From contig ML978154.1 in assembly GCA_010015745.1 (NCBI GenBank), forward strand, positions 706,668-770,667: a DNA stretch of 64,000 bases, given 5' to 3'. The position numbers were made by a program, and so were the translations under genes. Each line of letters opens with the position of its first letter. The first letter of the stretch is position 1. The notes beneath the pieces were generated by a model. It was not told where the DNA came from. It saw only the letters and a program-made list of their open reading frames with translations, and searched no databases. Below, piece after piece: positions 22,122 to 35,074 of the stretch. Source of the DNA: Setomelanomma holmii. Taxonomy: Eukaryota; Ascomycota; Dothideomycetes; Pleosporales; Phaeosphaeriaceae.

Positions 22122-25100
22122 ATGGCGGGAATGGAGAATATCGAAGTCCACAGCAAGGTAAGGAAGTGCTCCTCATTAGCGAATGTAGCTAAGACAGGCG
22201 ACAGTCGTACCTCGTCCGCTGGGTCAACGTCTCTGCGGGACACACGATATCATGGAGCATACAGCCACACAAGAAGTCGCTCAACTTTGGCATCTTCAAG
22301 CACCCTGGCACCGCCACCGGCGCAACCCCACACCTGCCCTCCTCGGCGACCTTCGAAGCTGGACCAACAACGCCAGCACTAGAAGTACCTACTACACGTG
22401 GACGTGGAGCGTCGACTTCAAGGAATGACAGAACGGTAGTCATGGAGAAGCTGGCGGCAATTGGCCTGAAGCAGGTACAATGGCATGGGAAGTGCGAGGC
22501 AGACCAGGTATCAGTAGGGACATACGATGTGCCCGCTGGGGAGGGAGGCATGTATGGGTTGGTCTTCGACAACACCTTCTCCAAGACGGTCTCGAAACAG
22601 GCCACCTTCGTCCTCATGACATACCCCACGAATGCGCCGCCAAAGTCTGGTCACCACATGCGCTACGCGCAGGCAGGCGCAGGAGGAAGCTCGACAAGCC
22701 TGCCAAAATCCAGTCCATCCATGGGCCCCATTGAATCTTCCGAATCACTACCGCATTCCCTGACAGACCGTCCAAAGCCGGCGTTCGCACCGAAAGCAAG
22801 TCTATCCAGCTCGTCATTCCTGACTGGTGTGTTACAAAAGAAGAGGAGAAAGAGGAACCAGGGATATGCGAGGCGCTTCTTTTCGCTCGATTTCACGACA
22901 TCTACCCTGTCTTACTATCGGAACGACCATTCTTCGGCCTTGCGAGGCGCAATTCCACTATCGTTAGCAGCAGTGGGCGCAAGCGAGGACTCGAGAGAGA
23001 TTTCCGTCGATTCTGGGGCTGAAATATGGCAATTGAGGGCAAACAACGCAAAGGACTTCAAGATGTGGAGGGACGCGCTAGACCGGGCATCTCGGACCGC
23101 CACCGCGATTTCATCACCAACTCTCCAGATCAAGGACATCTCGTATCAAAGCCTCGCACACGTTGCCAACGCGGAGGAGGACCATGAGTGGGCGAGAGTG
23201 GAGGCTTTAGTTGGCAAACTTGCGGGCACAAGAGACGCGGTGCGAAGGCTTGCTCAGGACACCGATCCCAAGTACAGCTCCATTGCGGGTCTTGGAATCA
23301 GCAAGTTGCACGAAAGCCTATCGCCGACCCCATCGGAAACAGAATCGAACGAATATTTCCCAATGGACGACAAAGGACCAGAGAAGAAGGCATTCTGGAA
23401 GCGCAAAGCTAGTAGCTCCGGTGGTCAAAGTCCGTCTGGTATGTTCAGGCGAAGCGTTTCTGCTCAAGTAGGCGTTGCATCACCTGGTGTGGTGCCTCCT
23501 GTCCCACCACTACCGGGAGCGTTCCCATCGAATGGCAGTCTAGCCGTACCAAAACACACAAGCCGACATGGTTCAGCTTCTCACGCGCAAGAGGAGGGTG
23601 TGCACGACAACTGCATGGCCTTGCTCCGCGACCTCGACACCGTCGTGCGCGAGTTTTCGGAGCTCCTCGCCGAGAGCAAGCAGCGACGAACACCTGCACC
23701 TCTTTCCGCAGCCCCTTCGCGCCATAGTTTCGAGTCTGTAGAATCTGCCGATGAGTTCTTCGACGCGCAAGATGGCGAAGGGAGGTCACAGCTCCTTACC
23801 ATCCGGAGAGACAGCGGCGACGCTGAACGCGAGCACCACCGTCCGCATGACGAAGACTCAGATGGCGAGTCCGAGTCCTCCTCAGATCACAGCAGCGGTG
23901 TCATCGACCGCGCTCGCTTCTCGACCGACGCAACACCAACTCTATTTCCTACCAAACCCACCTCACTCACGCCATTACCTCTGAAGCCCGTCAACCGAAG
24001 AACAACCATCAACCCACCCAAAGTACAACCACCAAGCCTCATTGCATTCCTCCGCAAAAACGTCGGCAAAGACCTCTCCACAATCGCCATGCCCGTCTCC
24101 GCCAACGAACCCACCTCACTCCTACAACGCCTCGCCGAACAGCTCGAATACAGCGAGCTCCTCGACGCAGCCGCCACCGCCTCTCCCGACAACGGCGAGC
24201 GACTCGTCTACATGGCTGCCTTCGCCATCTCGGCGTTCAGCAACGCGCGCGTAAAAGACCGCGCCATTCGCAAACCCTTCAACCCCATGCTCGGCGAGAC
24301 ATTCGAACTCGTCCGCGAAGACAAGGGCTTCCGCTTCATCGCAGAGAAAGTCGTGCATCGCCCTGTAAGGATGGCTTGTCAAGCCGAGGCAGAGAAGTGG
24401 ACTTTTGTACAGAGTCCCATGCCCGTGCAGAAGTTCTGGGGTAAAAGCGCAGAATTGAACACCGATGGACGAGCGCGCGTGTTTCTGCATGAGGGCAATC
24501 AACATTACTCTTGGATCATGGCGACGAGTTATCTGCGCAACATCATCGCGGGCGAGAAATACGTCGAGCCCAGCGGTACAATGACGATTATCAGTGAAAC
24601 CACGGGCGCGAAAGCAGTCTGCACATTCAAAGCGGGCGGCATGTTCGCCGGCCGGTCTGAAGACGTGAGTGTGCAGGTCTTCGACGCAACAGGAAACGTC
24701 CTGCCCATGGGTGCAGCGGGGAAATGGACGTCCAGCTTGGAGTTTACAAGCAACGGTCAACCAACGGCTAAAACCGTGTGGAAAGTCGGCGCGCTCGTGG
24801 ACAAGCCGGAGAAACACTACGGCCTCACGCACTTCGCTGCAGCACTGAATCAAATCACGCCTATCGAAGACCAACACCTCCCGCCCACGGATTCACGGTA
24901 CAGATCTGACCAAAAGGCGCTCGAGGAGGGCGATTTGGATCGTGCGGAGGCGCTCAAGGCAAGGCTGGAAGAGAGGCAACGTGCGAGGAGGAGGGTGATG
25001 GAGGAGCATGGCGAGGAGTGGCGGCCGAGGTGGTTTAGTAGGGTTGAAGGGGTTGAGTTGGGTGGGGATGAGGAGGAGGTGTGGAGGTTGAGGGGTGGGA

Positions 25101-25168
25101 AGGAGGGGTATTGGGAGTGTAGGGAGCGGGGGATGTGGGAGGGGGTTGTTGATGTTTTGCAGACTTAG
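22122..25168 (+). CDS. OSH3: oxysterol-binding protein, OSH3-like (GOLD-PH-ORD)
   Basis: Lipid-transfer protein acting at ER-plasma membrane contact sites in yeast. A 36-nt first exon (22122-22157) is joined across a 47-nt intron to 22205-25168; 999 aa. Without the first exon the frame would begin at 22442 and lose the start of the GOLD-like domain. Order: GOLD-like domain (about 1-160, with S-Y-L-V-R-W-V), PH domain (about 215-306), Ser-rich linker with acidic patches, then the lipid-binding ORD (about 640-999) with the F-N-P-M-L-G-E-T-F-E motif. The usual ORD signature E-Q-V-S-H-H-P-P reads E-K-V-V-H-R-P-V here. It converges with RTF1. Confidence 0.93.
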
Positions 25169-25460
25169 AAGAATGTTGAGTGGGGGTTGTTGGGCATGTA
25201 GCTGGGAATGTCAACGTCACGATACAAGTGTTGTGTTGATTATTAGAACTATGCACTGCAATTTGTGATGTTCATGCAATGTTGGGTATGATTCTGAATA
25301 AATATCCGTGTCAAGCTCTTTTGCGATCTGACCATCGATAAATGGTAAACGCCGTAACAATGCTGCCACACCTAATAACCACAGTCTCGAAGACCAAAGT
25401 CTCTCACAGCTCAGCTCCATGCGTCTCATATGCAACCACCACCTCACTACCTTAGGGCCC

Positions 25461-27138
25461 TCAGATCTCAATATCAACCCCAATATCCATACTCGCAATA
25501 ATATCATCATCCATCTTCGGTTTCCTAAACGTCGGCAATCCCTTGCGTTCCGTCTTCTTCTTCTCACCCTGCGGTTTCGGCGTCGTAGCGCGCGAACTTG
25601 CATCGCCATCAAAGAGCGCATCCACATCTAGCGTCGGCTTCTTAGCGTCTACCTCTGCTTGCGCCTTCTTCGCCTCTTCCTCGGCTTTGCGGCGCGCAGC
25701 TTCTCGGCGCTGCTCCATTTTCCTCTCGCGCTGTTGCTCTTGCAGCGCCTTTTTGACGCGCTCAGCTTCAATGAGGCGTGTTTTACGGTTCAGTTCGGCA
25801 ACGCGCTGGGCGGCGGCTTCGGATTGTGTGGCAATGCGGGGCTGGCTGTCGGAGTTGGAGCGGGTCAGGAGATGTGCATATTTCTTTGATTTCGCGATAC
25901 GTGCGCTGATGTCGGCGTCCGTCCAGTAGTGGTTCTGAAGTGCCTTGAGGTCATCATATTTGCGTTGGAGGAAGGTTTGGCTAGGAAGTTTGGTGTTGGT
26001 TTCGGAAAGCGACTGCTTGTAGATGTCAAGTTCGCTTTCGCTGAAGCGCTGGTTGGATAGAAATTGGAATTGATAGTCTTTCTTGACCGAGCCGTGTTGC
26101 GCTACGACGTATTGATCTGTTGCGACGCGTTTGCCGTTCTTGCCTTCAAAGACGTATGGTTTGCCAGTCGAGAAGCCTGCGATGAATTAGCTAGAGTACG
26201 CACCTCTCAATTCAAGATACTTACCCTTGATCTGCGCCATCTTGTACAGTGTCCGACGTTGTGCGTCCTGACCCACGCCGACACGACCAAAGGTACCTGT
26301 CATGGCCTCCTCAAAGCCAGGATGGAAGCAGACTTCGGAGAAGAACCCGCGTCCGACACGGACGGACTCGAAATCGCGGATGGTAGCAGGCTGTTCCTCT
26401 CGCGCCTTTTCTGCTGGTCGGTCATCCCACTCGACATCGCTCTCGCCATCAGCGTCAACATCCGATCCAGCGCCCCGATCCTCTGAGCTCGACCGCCGGC
26501 GGCCGTTGCGACGATCGTCTTGCCGCTGTCGTTGTTGACCACGCTGCTCTCGCTCGCGCTTGTATGCCTCGAGCTTGTCGTTCTTCCGAGGCTGCACTTT
26601 CGGGCGGCTGCTCTTACGCATGGCATCGTCAGGCTCCTCGGAGTCGGCCTTCCTCTTCCGGTTGTTCTCTTGCGCAGCACGCCGGGCCAACTCTGCTGTG
26701 AAGTGTGCCCTGTTCGTCTCTTCCGCACGCGATCCGAGAATTTCTTCTCGCTCCAGCTGCGACATGCCCAGAATCCGCCGCTTGTCTGTCTCGTCGATGT
26801 ACTTGCCCTCCAGCGGATAGGGGACGTCTGCCGTTCGCTCTGGTACATCATCGTCGCGATCCGAGTCTGACTCGTCCATGGCATCGGATCCTAGCGAGTC
26901 TGGCTCTGAGGCCGCAGGCGATGAGCTTGGAAGGGTCAGCTTCATGTCGTACGAGGAGGCCAGCCGTGGTTGAGAAGTTGGCAAGTGGATGGAGAGGTTG
27001 CGGAAGTGGGGCGCGAACAAGGGAGATGAAAGCAGGCAAAAAGTGAGAGGTTACTCACGCTTCACCCTCCTCGATATCGTTCTCTTCGTCACCGCCAGCG
27101 AGGGCGAAGAGCTCATCGTCGATATCGTCCGCCGACAT
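25461..27138 (-). CDS. RTF1: Paf1 complex subunit Rtf1
   Basis: Transcription elongation factor of the Paf1 complex, needed for histone H2B ubiquitination and for tethering the complex to Spt5. Three exons, 27138-27059, 26925-26225 and 26176-25461; 498 aa. The first exon encodes an acidic start. The middle exon has Ser/Asp-rich and Lys/Arg-rich stretches and the beginning of the Plus3 domain (R-D-F-E-S-V-R-V-G-R), which continues into exon 3 (F-S-T-G-K-P-Y-V-F-E). The C-terminal half is a charged coiled coil. The exon 1/2 junction uses a CAAG acceptor after a CTGAC branch site. Transcribed away from COQ7. Confidence 0.94.
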
Positions 27139-27454
27139 TGTGAAAGTGATCTAGGATGAAAGCGCGAGTGTTTCCGTGGTATTCGACGGGCAAGAGGCGC
27201 GAAAACGGTGTCGCAAGGCCGGTGGTGAGGGAAAAAGGCGCGATTAGGGGCGAGAAGTGAGGAATGTGGGAGCTCAGGACGGGGAACGTTGGAACTTCTA
27301 GGTGAGCTCGGGCCACTTTTCTGCAAGCACGCGTCGAGTGGACCACTTTAGCTCGCTAGCGCGGTTCGAGGTCAATGACCGCATTGAACAATAGCTGTAT
27401 TTACTTTTACTGCAACAAACAATCGCGCTCTTTATTGTACGATAGAAAGACGCC
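27139..27454. promoter_or_regulatory. shared RTF1/COQ7 promoter region
   Basis: 316 bp separate the start codons of two divergent genes, so it must contain both promoters and 5' untranslated regions. I could not assign individual factor sites. Confidence 0.6.
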
Positions 27455-28264
27455 ATGTCTTCCACCATACTATGCACACGGTCACTGGCCTGCAGGACCT
27501 CGAGAAGTCTACAACAACCATTCCCCGATTTCCTTGCGCTAGCAACAATATCCCGACACTCACGCCTTCAAAGCACAACATCTCAGCCCCCACATACACC
27601 ATCACCACCACCCAATGCACCGAAACCAATTCAACCTACCTCCCACAAACTCTCACAAGATGCCTTATCCCAAACCACCAAACCCATCCGCCCCCTTACC
27701 CCCGACCAACGCGCCTTCCTCTCCTCCGCCCTGCGCGTAAACCAAACCGGCGAACTCGCTGCCATCCTCATCTACGCCGCGCAGAACCCCGTCATCGTAC
27801 GGTCCCATCCACATCTCCGACCGCTCATGAAACACATGTACGACCAAGAAGCAGGGCACTACAAATTTTTCAACGAAATCATATCAAAACACCGCATCCG
27901 CCCCACAGCAATGACACCAATCTGGACCGCCGCAGCCAGCCTGCTCGGCTGGTCGACCGCGGTGCTCGGGCGGGAAGCAGCCATGGCGTGCACAGAAGCC
28001 GTGGAGACGGAGATCGGAACGCATTATAACGAGCAGGTGCGCGTGTTGCTGGACTGGAGCAGAAAGTGTGAGGAGCGGGGAGAGAGTTTGGGGCCCGAGT
28101 TGGATGGGTTGGTGGGCGAGTTGAGAAGGATTAGGGATGAGGAGTTGGAGCATTTGGATCATGCGGTGGAGAATGATGCGAAGATGGCGAGGCCGTATGA
28201 GTTGCTGACTGAGGTGATTAGGGGTGGGTGTAGGGGGGCGATTTGGGTTAGTGAGAGGGTGTAG
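27455..28264 (+). CDS. COQ7: 5-demethoxyubiquinone hydroxylase
   Basis: Di-iron monooxygenase (Coq7/Cat5) of the mitochondrial inner membrane that hydroxylates demethoxyubiquinone in coenzyme Q synthesis. Single exon, 269 aa. Residues 1-75 form a Ser/Pro/Arg-rich mitochondrial presequence. Iron ligands are visible: Glu100 in N-Q-T-G-E-L-A, the E-A-G-H block at 132-135, Glu184/186 in V-E-T-E-I-G, and the E-E-L-E-H block at 229-233. Length is normal for fungal Coq7. It converges with MRC1. Confidence 0.97.
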   Translation: MSSTILCTRSLACRTSRSLQQPFPDFLALATISRHSRLQSTTSQPPHTPSPPPNAPKPIQPTSHKLSQDALSQTTKPIRPLTPDQRAFLSSALRVNQTGELAAILIYAAQNPVIVRSHPHLRPLMKHMYDQEAGHYKFFNEIISKHRIRPTAMTPIWTAAASLLGWSTAVLGREAAMACTEAVETEIGTHYNEQVRVLLDWSRKCEERGESLGPELDGLVGELRRIRDEELEHLDHAVENDAKMARPYELLTEVIRGGCRGAIWVSERV

Positions 28265-28296
28265 GAGGGTGGTGTGGTGGGACGTGTATATGAATT

Positions 28297-28310
28297 GTAC
28301 CGTACGGTAC
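28297..28310. repeat. 14-bp perfect palindrome
   Basis: GTACCGTACGGTAC is self-complementary, 33 bp after the COQ7 stop, in its probable 3' untranslated region. It could form a small hairpin or cruciform; no function known. Confidence 0.4.
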
Positions 28311-28450
28311 GAATGAGAAAAATCTAGCAACTGCTTTGAAGATGGAGAAATCAATTCACAAGTGATACCTTAGTCCACCTGTTCCGGACCATGCTTCACA
28401 CCAAACGCCTCGCTGTCCAATATACAAAAAAAATGGCTGTGTGGAGTCGT

Positions 28451-31400
28451 CTACTCAAATCCACCTCCTAAATCACCCAGCACACTCCTCATACCACCCT
28501 TCCTCCCAGCACTAACCTTCTTCTTCAGCGCCGCCTTCCTCTTCCTCTCCTTCTGCTCCAGCATCAATTTCCTCTCCGCCTCCCTCGCCTGCGCATGAAT
28601 GTTGCTCTTCCCAGTTCCACCCCTGCGCACCGTCTCCGTAGGCGTACTAGCTCCTGACGACCTGCGAGAATCTGACGTGGCCGACAAATTGCTTGTAGCT
28701 TGTCGAATGAGTGAAGGAACACGGAACCCAGGTGCGGTGTTGCTGCGTGCCGGAGCGATAAAGGCGGGATTGCTGTCTGCACCGGGTTCGGATATGGTGG
28801 AAGCACGCGACAGTGTGAGGCGGTCGACGATTGGCTTTCTTGACGCAGCGTTGGGGGCGGGTGACTCGTCGTCGTCTTCAGACTCGTCGTACTGCGAGTC
28901 TGGTACCATGATGCGTGAATCTTCGAGCAGTTCGGAAACCGAGTGCTGGACATCAGCAAGCGTGATCGGCTTTCGTGTGAGATTGTCCGAAGCAGCGGTG
29001 CGACGCAGATTTGGTGGTGGGCGATTCTCCTTTTGCGAGTCCGAGGGCAATTTACGTTTCAGTGGATTCGAATCTAGACCATCTGCTGTCTGGGAATCAG
29101 GTATCGTTGTGACAGCCTCCATGACACCATCCTTCACCTCCTCCTGAGATTGACTGTGCTCACCATCAACGCCAAAGTCCGCAGGTATGTCCAGAAACTC
29201 GTAGTCGCCCTCGTCTGCAAAATCTGCGAGGGTGTGGAAGAATGCTTGCTTCTTCTGGTCTTTGGCAATGTTGCCAATGCGCTCGTCTGCCAGGAGAGCT
29301 CTGTTCATCTTCTGGAACTCGGCGCGCTTCTTGCGCAGGCGCATGTCCTCCTCATCCTCCGAGTCCGACATGTCGAAGCCATCACGGCCGCCGGCGCGTC
29401 GCCGAAGACCACCATTCATGACATTCTTGTAGAGCTCGTTGATATTCTTCTCGTCTTCCTTCTTCGCCTTGTCGCTGGGGGCGGTGTTAGTGATGCTAGA
29501 GACCATATAGCATGAGGGTCAGCACTTACGCATAGAAAGCAGCAATCTGCCGCTCGTCAACGTCGACTTCGCCGTGCTCGATCATGTTCTTCGTCTCCTC
29601 ATCTTCGTCGCCGCTGTCGTCGTCACTCGCGCCTCCGAGCCCGGCATACTCATCCTCAGACTCCTCGGCTTGTTCCATAATAGCGTCTTTGGCGAGACTA
29701 GTCTTCTTGTTGAAGTCATCCATGGCTTTCTGCTTCTTGGCGCCTTTGTGCAATTTCGCGAATGCGTCGCGAGGCTTAGGTGGGCGTTGGATGTCGTCCT
29801 CTTCGCTCAAGTCTGCTTCGGCGTCGGCAAGATCTTCTTCGACATCAGAAAGTTCGACGGCTACAGTCTGTCGTCCACGCTGGAGCTTGCCCTTCCTCTG
29901 CTTGATGGGGGACTCGGCAATGCTCATCATGACAGTTTCCACGGTCGAAGGCGGCGGCATCAACCCAGCTGGGGAGCGAGAGAAAGAGAATCCAGCATCC
30001 TGGGTGGGCTCGGGGAGATCGTCCAATTGTGTTCGTGAGAAAGCTGGCGAGGTCTTCATGAACTGGCTGATGCCCAGGCTGAATTGGGTATCAGTGCCAG
30101 TCTGTGATACCTTTTGAGGTGACAGCATCGACTGACTGTTGGGTACGACAAACTCGGAGTTCTGACTGAAGTTGGCACCCGGCTGAGTGTCTGGAAGACT
30201 TCGCAGGAAATCCAGGGAGTTCTGCTCAACTTCAGCTGGAGCGGACTGTGAAGCAGACTGAGACGCAGATTCCAAGTTCGCCATGGTTCCAGCGAACATT
30301 TGAGTAAGTCCCAGACCACTGTCAGCAATGCCAAAACCGAAAGCAGCCATTGCATCATTTTGAGTAGCCAATTGAGTCAGCGACGTAGGCAATTGAGTCT
30401 CTTCGTCACTCTCGTCCTCGTCATCCACGATTATGTTCCGCAGTCTGTGAGTTGCTTGCTTGCGCACGGGTGCGCTATGGTCTTCGTTGTCCATATCTGC
30501 GTCCTCTTCAATCTGCTGCTCTTGGTGGACATCATCAGACTCTTCATCTTCCTCAGCCATGTCAGCGACCAGGCCATTCAATTCAGCACCTTCGGCGACG
30601 TCGATCTCAGCATCCATGTCTTCGTCTTCGGAACCGGATAATTCAAGCTCAGCCTCCTCCTCAGGCTCATCTTCAGCCTCCGCTTCAGGCTCGTTCGTGT
30701 TTTCCTCTCCACTGCCGACGTAGTCGCCGTCCGACTCATCGCTAGAAGGCAGATCGTCGATAGTTTCGCCATTCTTTTTCGCTTCCTCTCTCTCCACTTT
30801 AGCAAGCTTGAGATCCTCTTGTCTCTGCTTCTCAAACTGTGCCACCATATCTTCGATCTCCATTTGATTCTTCTCCCGCTCTTCTTCGGTCTCGATGTGA
30901 ATGCCTCGCCGCTTGAGCTCAGCGATCTTCTCCTCTCGCTCTTTTTGCGCCTGTTCGCGAGCCTTCTGAGCCAGGGACCATTGCATCTCTCCCAGGCTGA
31001 TGGACTTGGGACCCTTCCTTGACGCCTTTGGAGACGTGAGATGAGCGAGATGACGAAGGTGCAGCAGCCCTGAAGACTCCTGTTGCTTCTTCAGAGGTAC
31101 TCGGTCAAAAACTGGGAACCTGCTCTTGGTTGAGACCACTTCAAGCTCGTCGTCGGAATCGGATAAATCGACCATGGCGCTGTCTGCAGACGTTGGTACC
31201 TCCAGTTGGGCATTCTGAACAGTAAGTTGCTCATCGTTCTTCGTCCAGGGATGGAGAGGAAGATGCTGAAACTCAGGTGCTCGCCCTTTGCCCTTGTCGA
31301 TCTTCTTTGGTGCGGGCGATGGCGCTTTATTTGACGTTGTTGCCGTGAGATTCTTTGCTGCACCAGCATCTTCTATCGAGACTTTCTTAGGTGATTCTTC

Positions 31401-32432
31401 TCGTCGTGGAGGCCTTGTAGGAGGGGTGTCGTGGACCTGATTTGCTTCCGCATCCGAAGATGCCAATGCAGAGCTCGCATCTGGCGTTGGCAAACTCTCT
31501 GCTGCTGTAATCTCATCACCAGGTGCGTTGTAGCCCAAGCGGCTGAACAGGTCTTTCATAGTGTGTCTTTTCTTCGTCTTGGACTGATGCGTGAGCTGCA
31601 TGTTGCGGCTGATCCTTTGCTGATCACGAGCCATGAGCTCCATAGCCTTCTTGCCAGCTTTGCGAGTCGGCTTCGCCTGTTGTGTGAGGCGTCTGCCCCC
31701 TTCGTCATCCGTGTCACTGCCCGAGTTCTGTTGGATCCGCTGCCGAGCAGACTTCGAATTCTTTTGCTGTATACGGTCCTCTTTGGCCTTGGCCAGCCTC
31801 TCCGCACGTATGCGACGTACGCGTTCCTCGAGGTCGGCGTTGTGAATATTCTGTGAGTCTTCTTCCAAATCTGAACTTGCGGTTGCAACGGTTCGTGTCT
31901 TCGTAGGTGACGCATTTGGGGTGACGAAGAGGCCTGGTGAAGATCGTCGCGATTGTGCGCTGTGAACCGGCGATGCTGGCAGGCTGCTGCTATGCGAAGT
32001 CGTGATCATGTACTTCCTTCTCTCTGCTTGCACCGGCATGGCGTCCTCGTCTTCGCTACTCACGGTTGTAGCGCGGACAGGCACGTTCTGCTTCTGCTCG
32101 GCCTCTTTCCGTGTCTCTTTTGCGATCTTGCCGGCAGCCAATCGCTTCTTCATACGCTCGTATGCAGCACCATTGTCACTTTCCTCCGCCTCGTCCTCCG
32201 GTTGCTGGTCCCTAGCTCCAGACTGTGCTTGTGGCTCAATGGTTGTAGAAGGACGTGTTTGCTTGGGTGCATCAAGCTCTGAATCCGATCCATCGTTCTC
32301 AGATTCAGCACTGCCGTCCGATGACCCGACACTAGGCTTTCGAAGCGCTGCTAAAAGACCAGTGCGAGGTTTACTTGACGCGTCGATTGCACGTGTATGT
32401 GGTTCCGCCGTCAAGCTCGTGTTTCCGTCCAT
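28451..32432 (-). CDS. MRC1: replication checkpoint mediator Mrc1/claspin-like
   Basis: Adaptor that travels with the replication fork and relays stalled-fork signals to the checkpoint kinase. Two exons, 32432-29530 and 29474-28451, about 1,308 aa. The 55-nt intron has a GTAAGT donor, an ACTAAC branch site and a CAG acceptor. A nearer TAG acceptor would add seven residues. The protein is highly acidic and Ser/Gln-rich with repeated S-Q/T-Q checkpoint-kinase sites, a central coiled coil (A-Q-K-E-R-E-E-K-I-A-E-L) and the MRC1-like region (F-G-F-G-I-A-D-S-G-L-G-L-T-Q-M). A V-D-L-S-D-S-D-D-E stretch resembles a SUMO-interacting motif. An additional short 5' exon cannot be excluded. Confidence 0.9.
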
Positions 32433-35074
32433 CGTCGCTCAGTACGAGATGAGGTACAGATGGCTGTAGAAAGACGCGAAAAGCCTCACAAATGGCGGAG
32501 AGGATTCTTGTATCTCAAATGGGACGATGAGCGCTCAGTGCGAAGGCTTCGATGGTATCGGATCAATTCGACAGTTGATTATTAAAAGGGTAGATTTCGG
32601 GGCGCTACAAGCAATCAGGACACTAAGAGCAATAGGCAGAGAGGTCGAGGTCATGAGGTGTTCAATGGTCGTGGCGGGGACCTGTGTCTGAGCTTGAGCT
32701 TTGGGAAAGCGCGACAACGCGTTTACGCGACGCGACTGCCGACCAAAATGTGGCTAGTGTGGCTGTGACGCAATCGCTTCGCTCCGCCATCACCATCACC
32801 ACCGAGCATTTCAACAGCGATACTTTCTCGACGATTCTGAATATTGACCACACGATCAAATCGAAAAAACGGGTCCATTAGTCAAATCGTGCGTCTTTAG
32901 ATCTCTCGCCTCTTTACTGGCTTCACATTGTCATTCGAAAGTCGCAATCCGAGCACTACCTTGGTAACCTCTCCGAGTCAAGCTTCCTCGCATTGAAGTG
33001 GTACAGTCCACTGACTTTGAAGATACTGACAATGCACACAAAAGGCTGCAAAGAATCATCGCTGTATTTCCAATCTCGTTTGTGCGGATGTGCTCTAAAG
33101 TCAGAACAGTTCCACCCGGGAAAGCATGCCAACAAGGCCTCGCAATGTCACAACGAAGTGGAAATCGTGAGTCACATGGGCCGGGCTCCAGCTCGAAGTA
33201 ACATCGATACGACTCGCAATCTCATCTCCTGGTTTTCTCTTGTTTTACCCGATCAGCCGAAAGTGCGGCTTGCTGATCTTAGTCTACTGTGATATACTCC
33301 GACTGTTATAAGGATACCCCGGACAGTTCTCGCGACTTGTCAGCACTCATGATCATACACTGGCGGCTTCAAAGTCCAGTGCTGCTCGTACGTCAGCCCT
33401 ACGAGCTATGGAGGACTTGAGCAGCATGTTGTGCGCATACTTGCGCATATGTAACCCGCAGCATTCTCCATGCTCGTAACATGAGATTATCAAAGGCTGC
33501 AGATACTTCCGAATTCTTGTTTCCATCCATGCAGGGTTGGTCCATCAGTGTCCACGGCATGCACACATCGAGCAAAATCGAGTCTCTACCGACGCCTCAC
33601 ACCTTTCATTCTCTTACATTCGGAAAGTTGCTTGGACTGATAGCCAAGAATAGCTATGGGCGCTCTTTCATATCGACACTATCCGTCCAGATCAAGCCAG
33701 AGCATGTTCGCAACTCATTCAAGGACCGTGATGCAGTTTCTTTTCGGTCAATGGAAGAGAGCGCTGCATCCTGGCTTGGAGAACGCTGTTTCAGACATGC
33801 AAGCTTTAGTCATGGCTACGCGGCGCAGCCGTCGCTGTGGACTTCGCATCTTTCCCCTTAGAGCTGAACGTTTATGCTTCGTCTAGAAATAGAAGCAGGG
33901 ACAGCTTCCATCTCCACCCCAGAGCTTTCGTCCCCACAAGATTCGTGGTCGCCAAGTTGATCCTCCGGAATCGAAATGAGACCAAAACCCGACAGATCGT
34001 CAGCAGAACGATGACTGGATGATGCGCCGAACATGCAGAACTCCTGCGTTTATTCCACGACATGAGTATAACGATGTTGGGGGTCCAGAATACTCTACTC
34101 TTGCGCTAGATCCTCAGTACACGTGTAAGACGTGATCTCCAACCGGTCCATCCGTGACGGCTGCGCTGAGGCTCTGAACTGTAAGTTAAGGCCAGAGCTG
34201 CCCAGCGTCATGCCGTCCCCTTCATGGCCTGCTTGACAGACAAATCATCAGAAAGAAAGCTCTGTGAGGCATCAACACAGATACAACACCTGCTCCCAAC
34301 GAATAGGCAAGCTGAGACGCGTCTGAAGCCAATGGGAGCATGTAGGGTATTCTCACGAGCCTCGACGATTGTGGGTTAGAGAAGGTCTTAGCGTGCTACA
34401 CAGCAACACCACAGGCGTTCCTACACCATGCTTTGCACACATCCTTCACTCAGCAGGCAACTCGTCCGGCTACGATTCCAGTTGTGGCGTTGGCGAGCAG
34501 AATGTGGTGGTGTCCACGGTGTTGTTTCACATTGCGTCCACAGGTGGTACACTAGGCCCAACCTAGACAACAACCCCTGAGAAGCGCCCCAGGAGCGCCG
34601 GAAGCCCTGCAGCGCCAACGCGGCCGGCATGGCGATCTGCTCTGAACATTCAACGCGTCTGCATCTGCGCGTCAAGAACAGAAGTGCAAATCGAAGAAGA
34701 TAGCAAGTGTGAAGTCGTCACCGTGCGCGTCGCAGAGCAGCGCGTCGTACCGCAGAAATCTGCATGCTATATTTGTGAGGCCTTGCGCTGACCACCTGCA
34801 TGCCAAGCGGGTTTCATGGTTGAAACGACCTGGCTCCTCCAAACAAGACCCATCCGCCTCTGCCCGGGAGATTAGACGATCAATGTCTTCCTGACGGCCT
34901 AAGATCTGAGCTTGTACCTTTCCACTCGTCTAACAAAAGCGCGGGACCTTCTCGAACGCTTCCACATTCGCGCATCGCCTCCCTTTCATAACGACAACAA
35001 CTCTCCGATCACCACGGCCCGTCCCAAGCCAATCTCCGGCATGACATTGGCTTCCACGCGCATACCTTGACATC
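32433..35074. other. intergenic gap
   Basis: About 2.6 kb between the divergent MRC1 and zinc-finger genes. The longest frames (for example 33481-33861 plus, 126 codons) have no recognisable domain or codon pattern I trust. No RNA gene or long repeat seen. Confidence 0.5.

Noticed and set aside
24122..24877. 251-codon minus-strand frame opposite the OSH3-like gene
   Set aside because: Antisense shadow of the conserved ORD coding region; no motifs of its own.
26300..26884. 194-codon minus-strand frame in another frame of RTF1
   Set aside because: Overlaps RTF1 exon 2 in a different frame; Ser/Arg-rich shadow without features.
28599..29147. Plus-strand frame opposite MRC1 exon 2
   Set aside because: Antisense to a well-supported coding exon; Ser-rich composition mirrors the acidic Asp/Glu/Ser codons of MRC1.
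33481..33861. 126-codon plus-strand frame in the MRC1/zinc-finger gap
   Set aside because: No domain, signal or composition supporting a protein, and no splice context.
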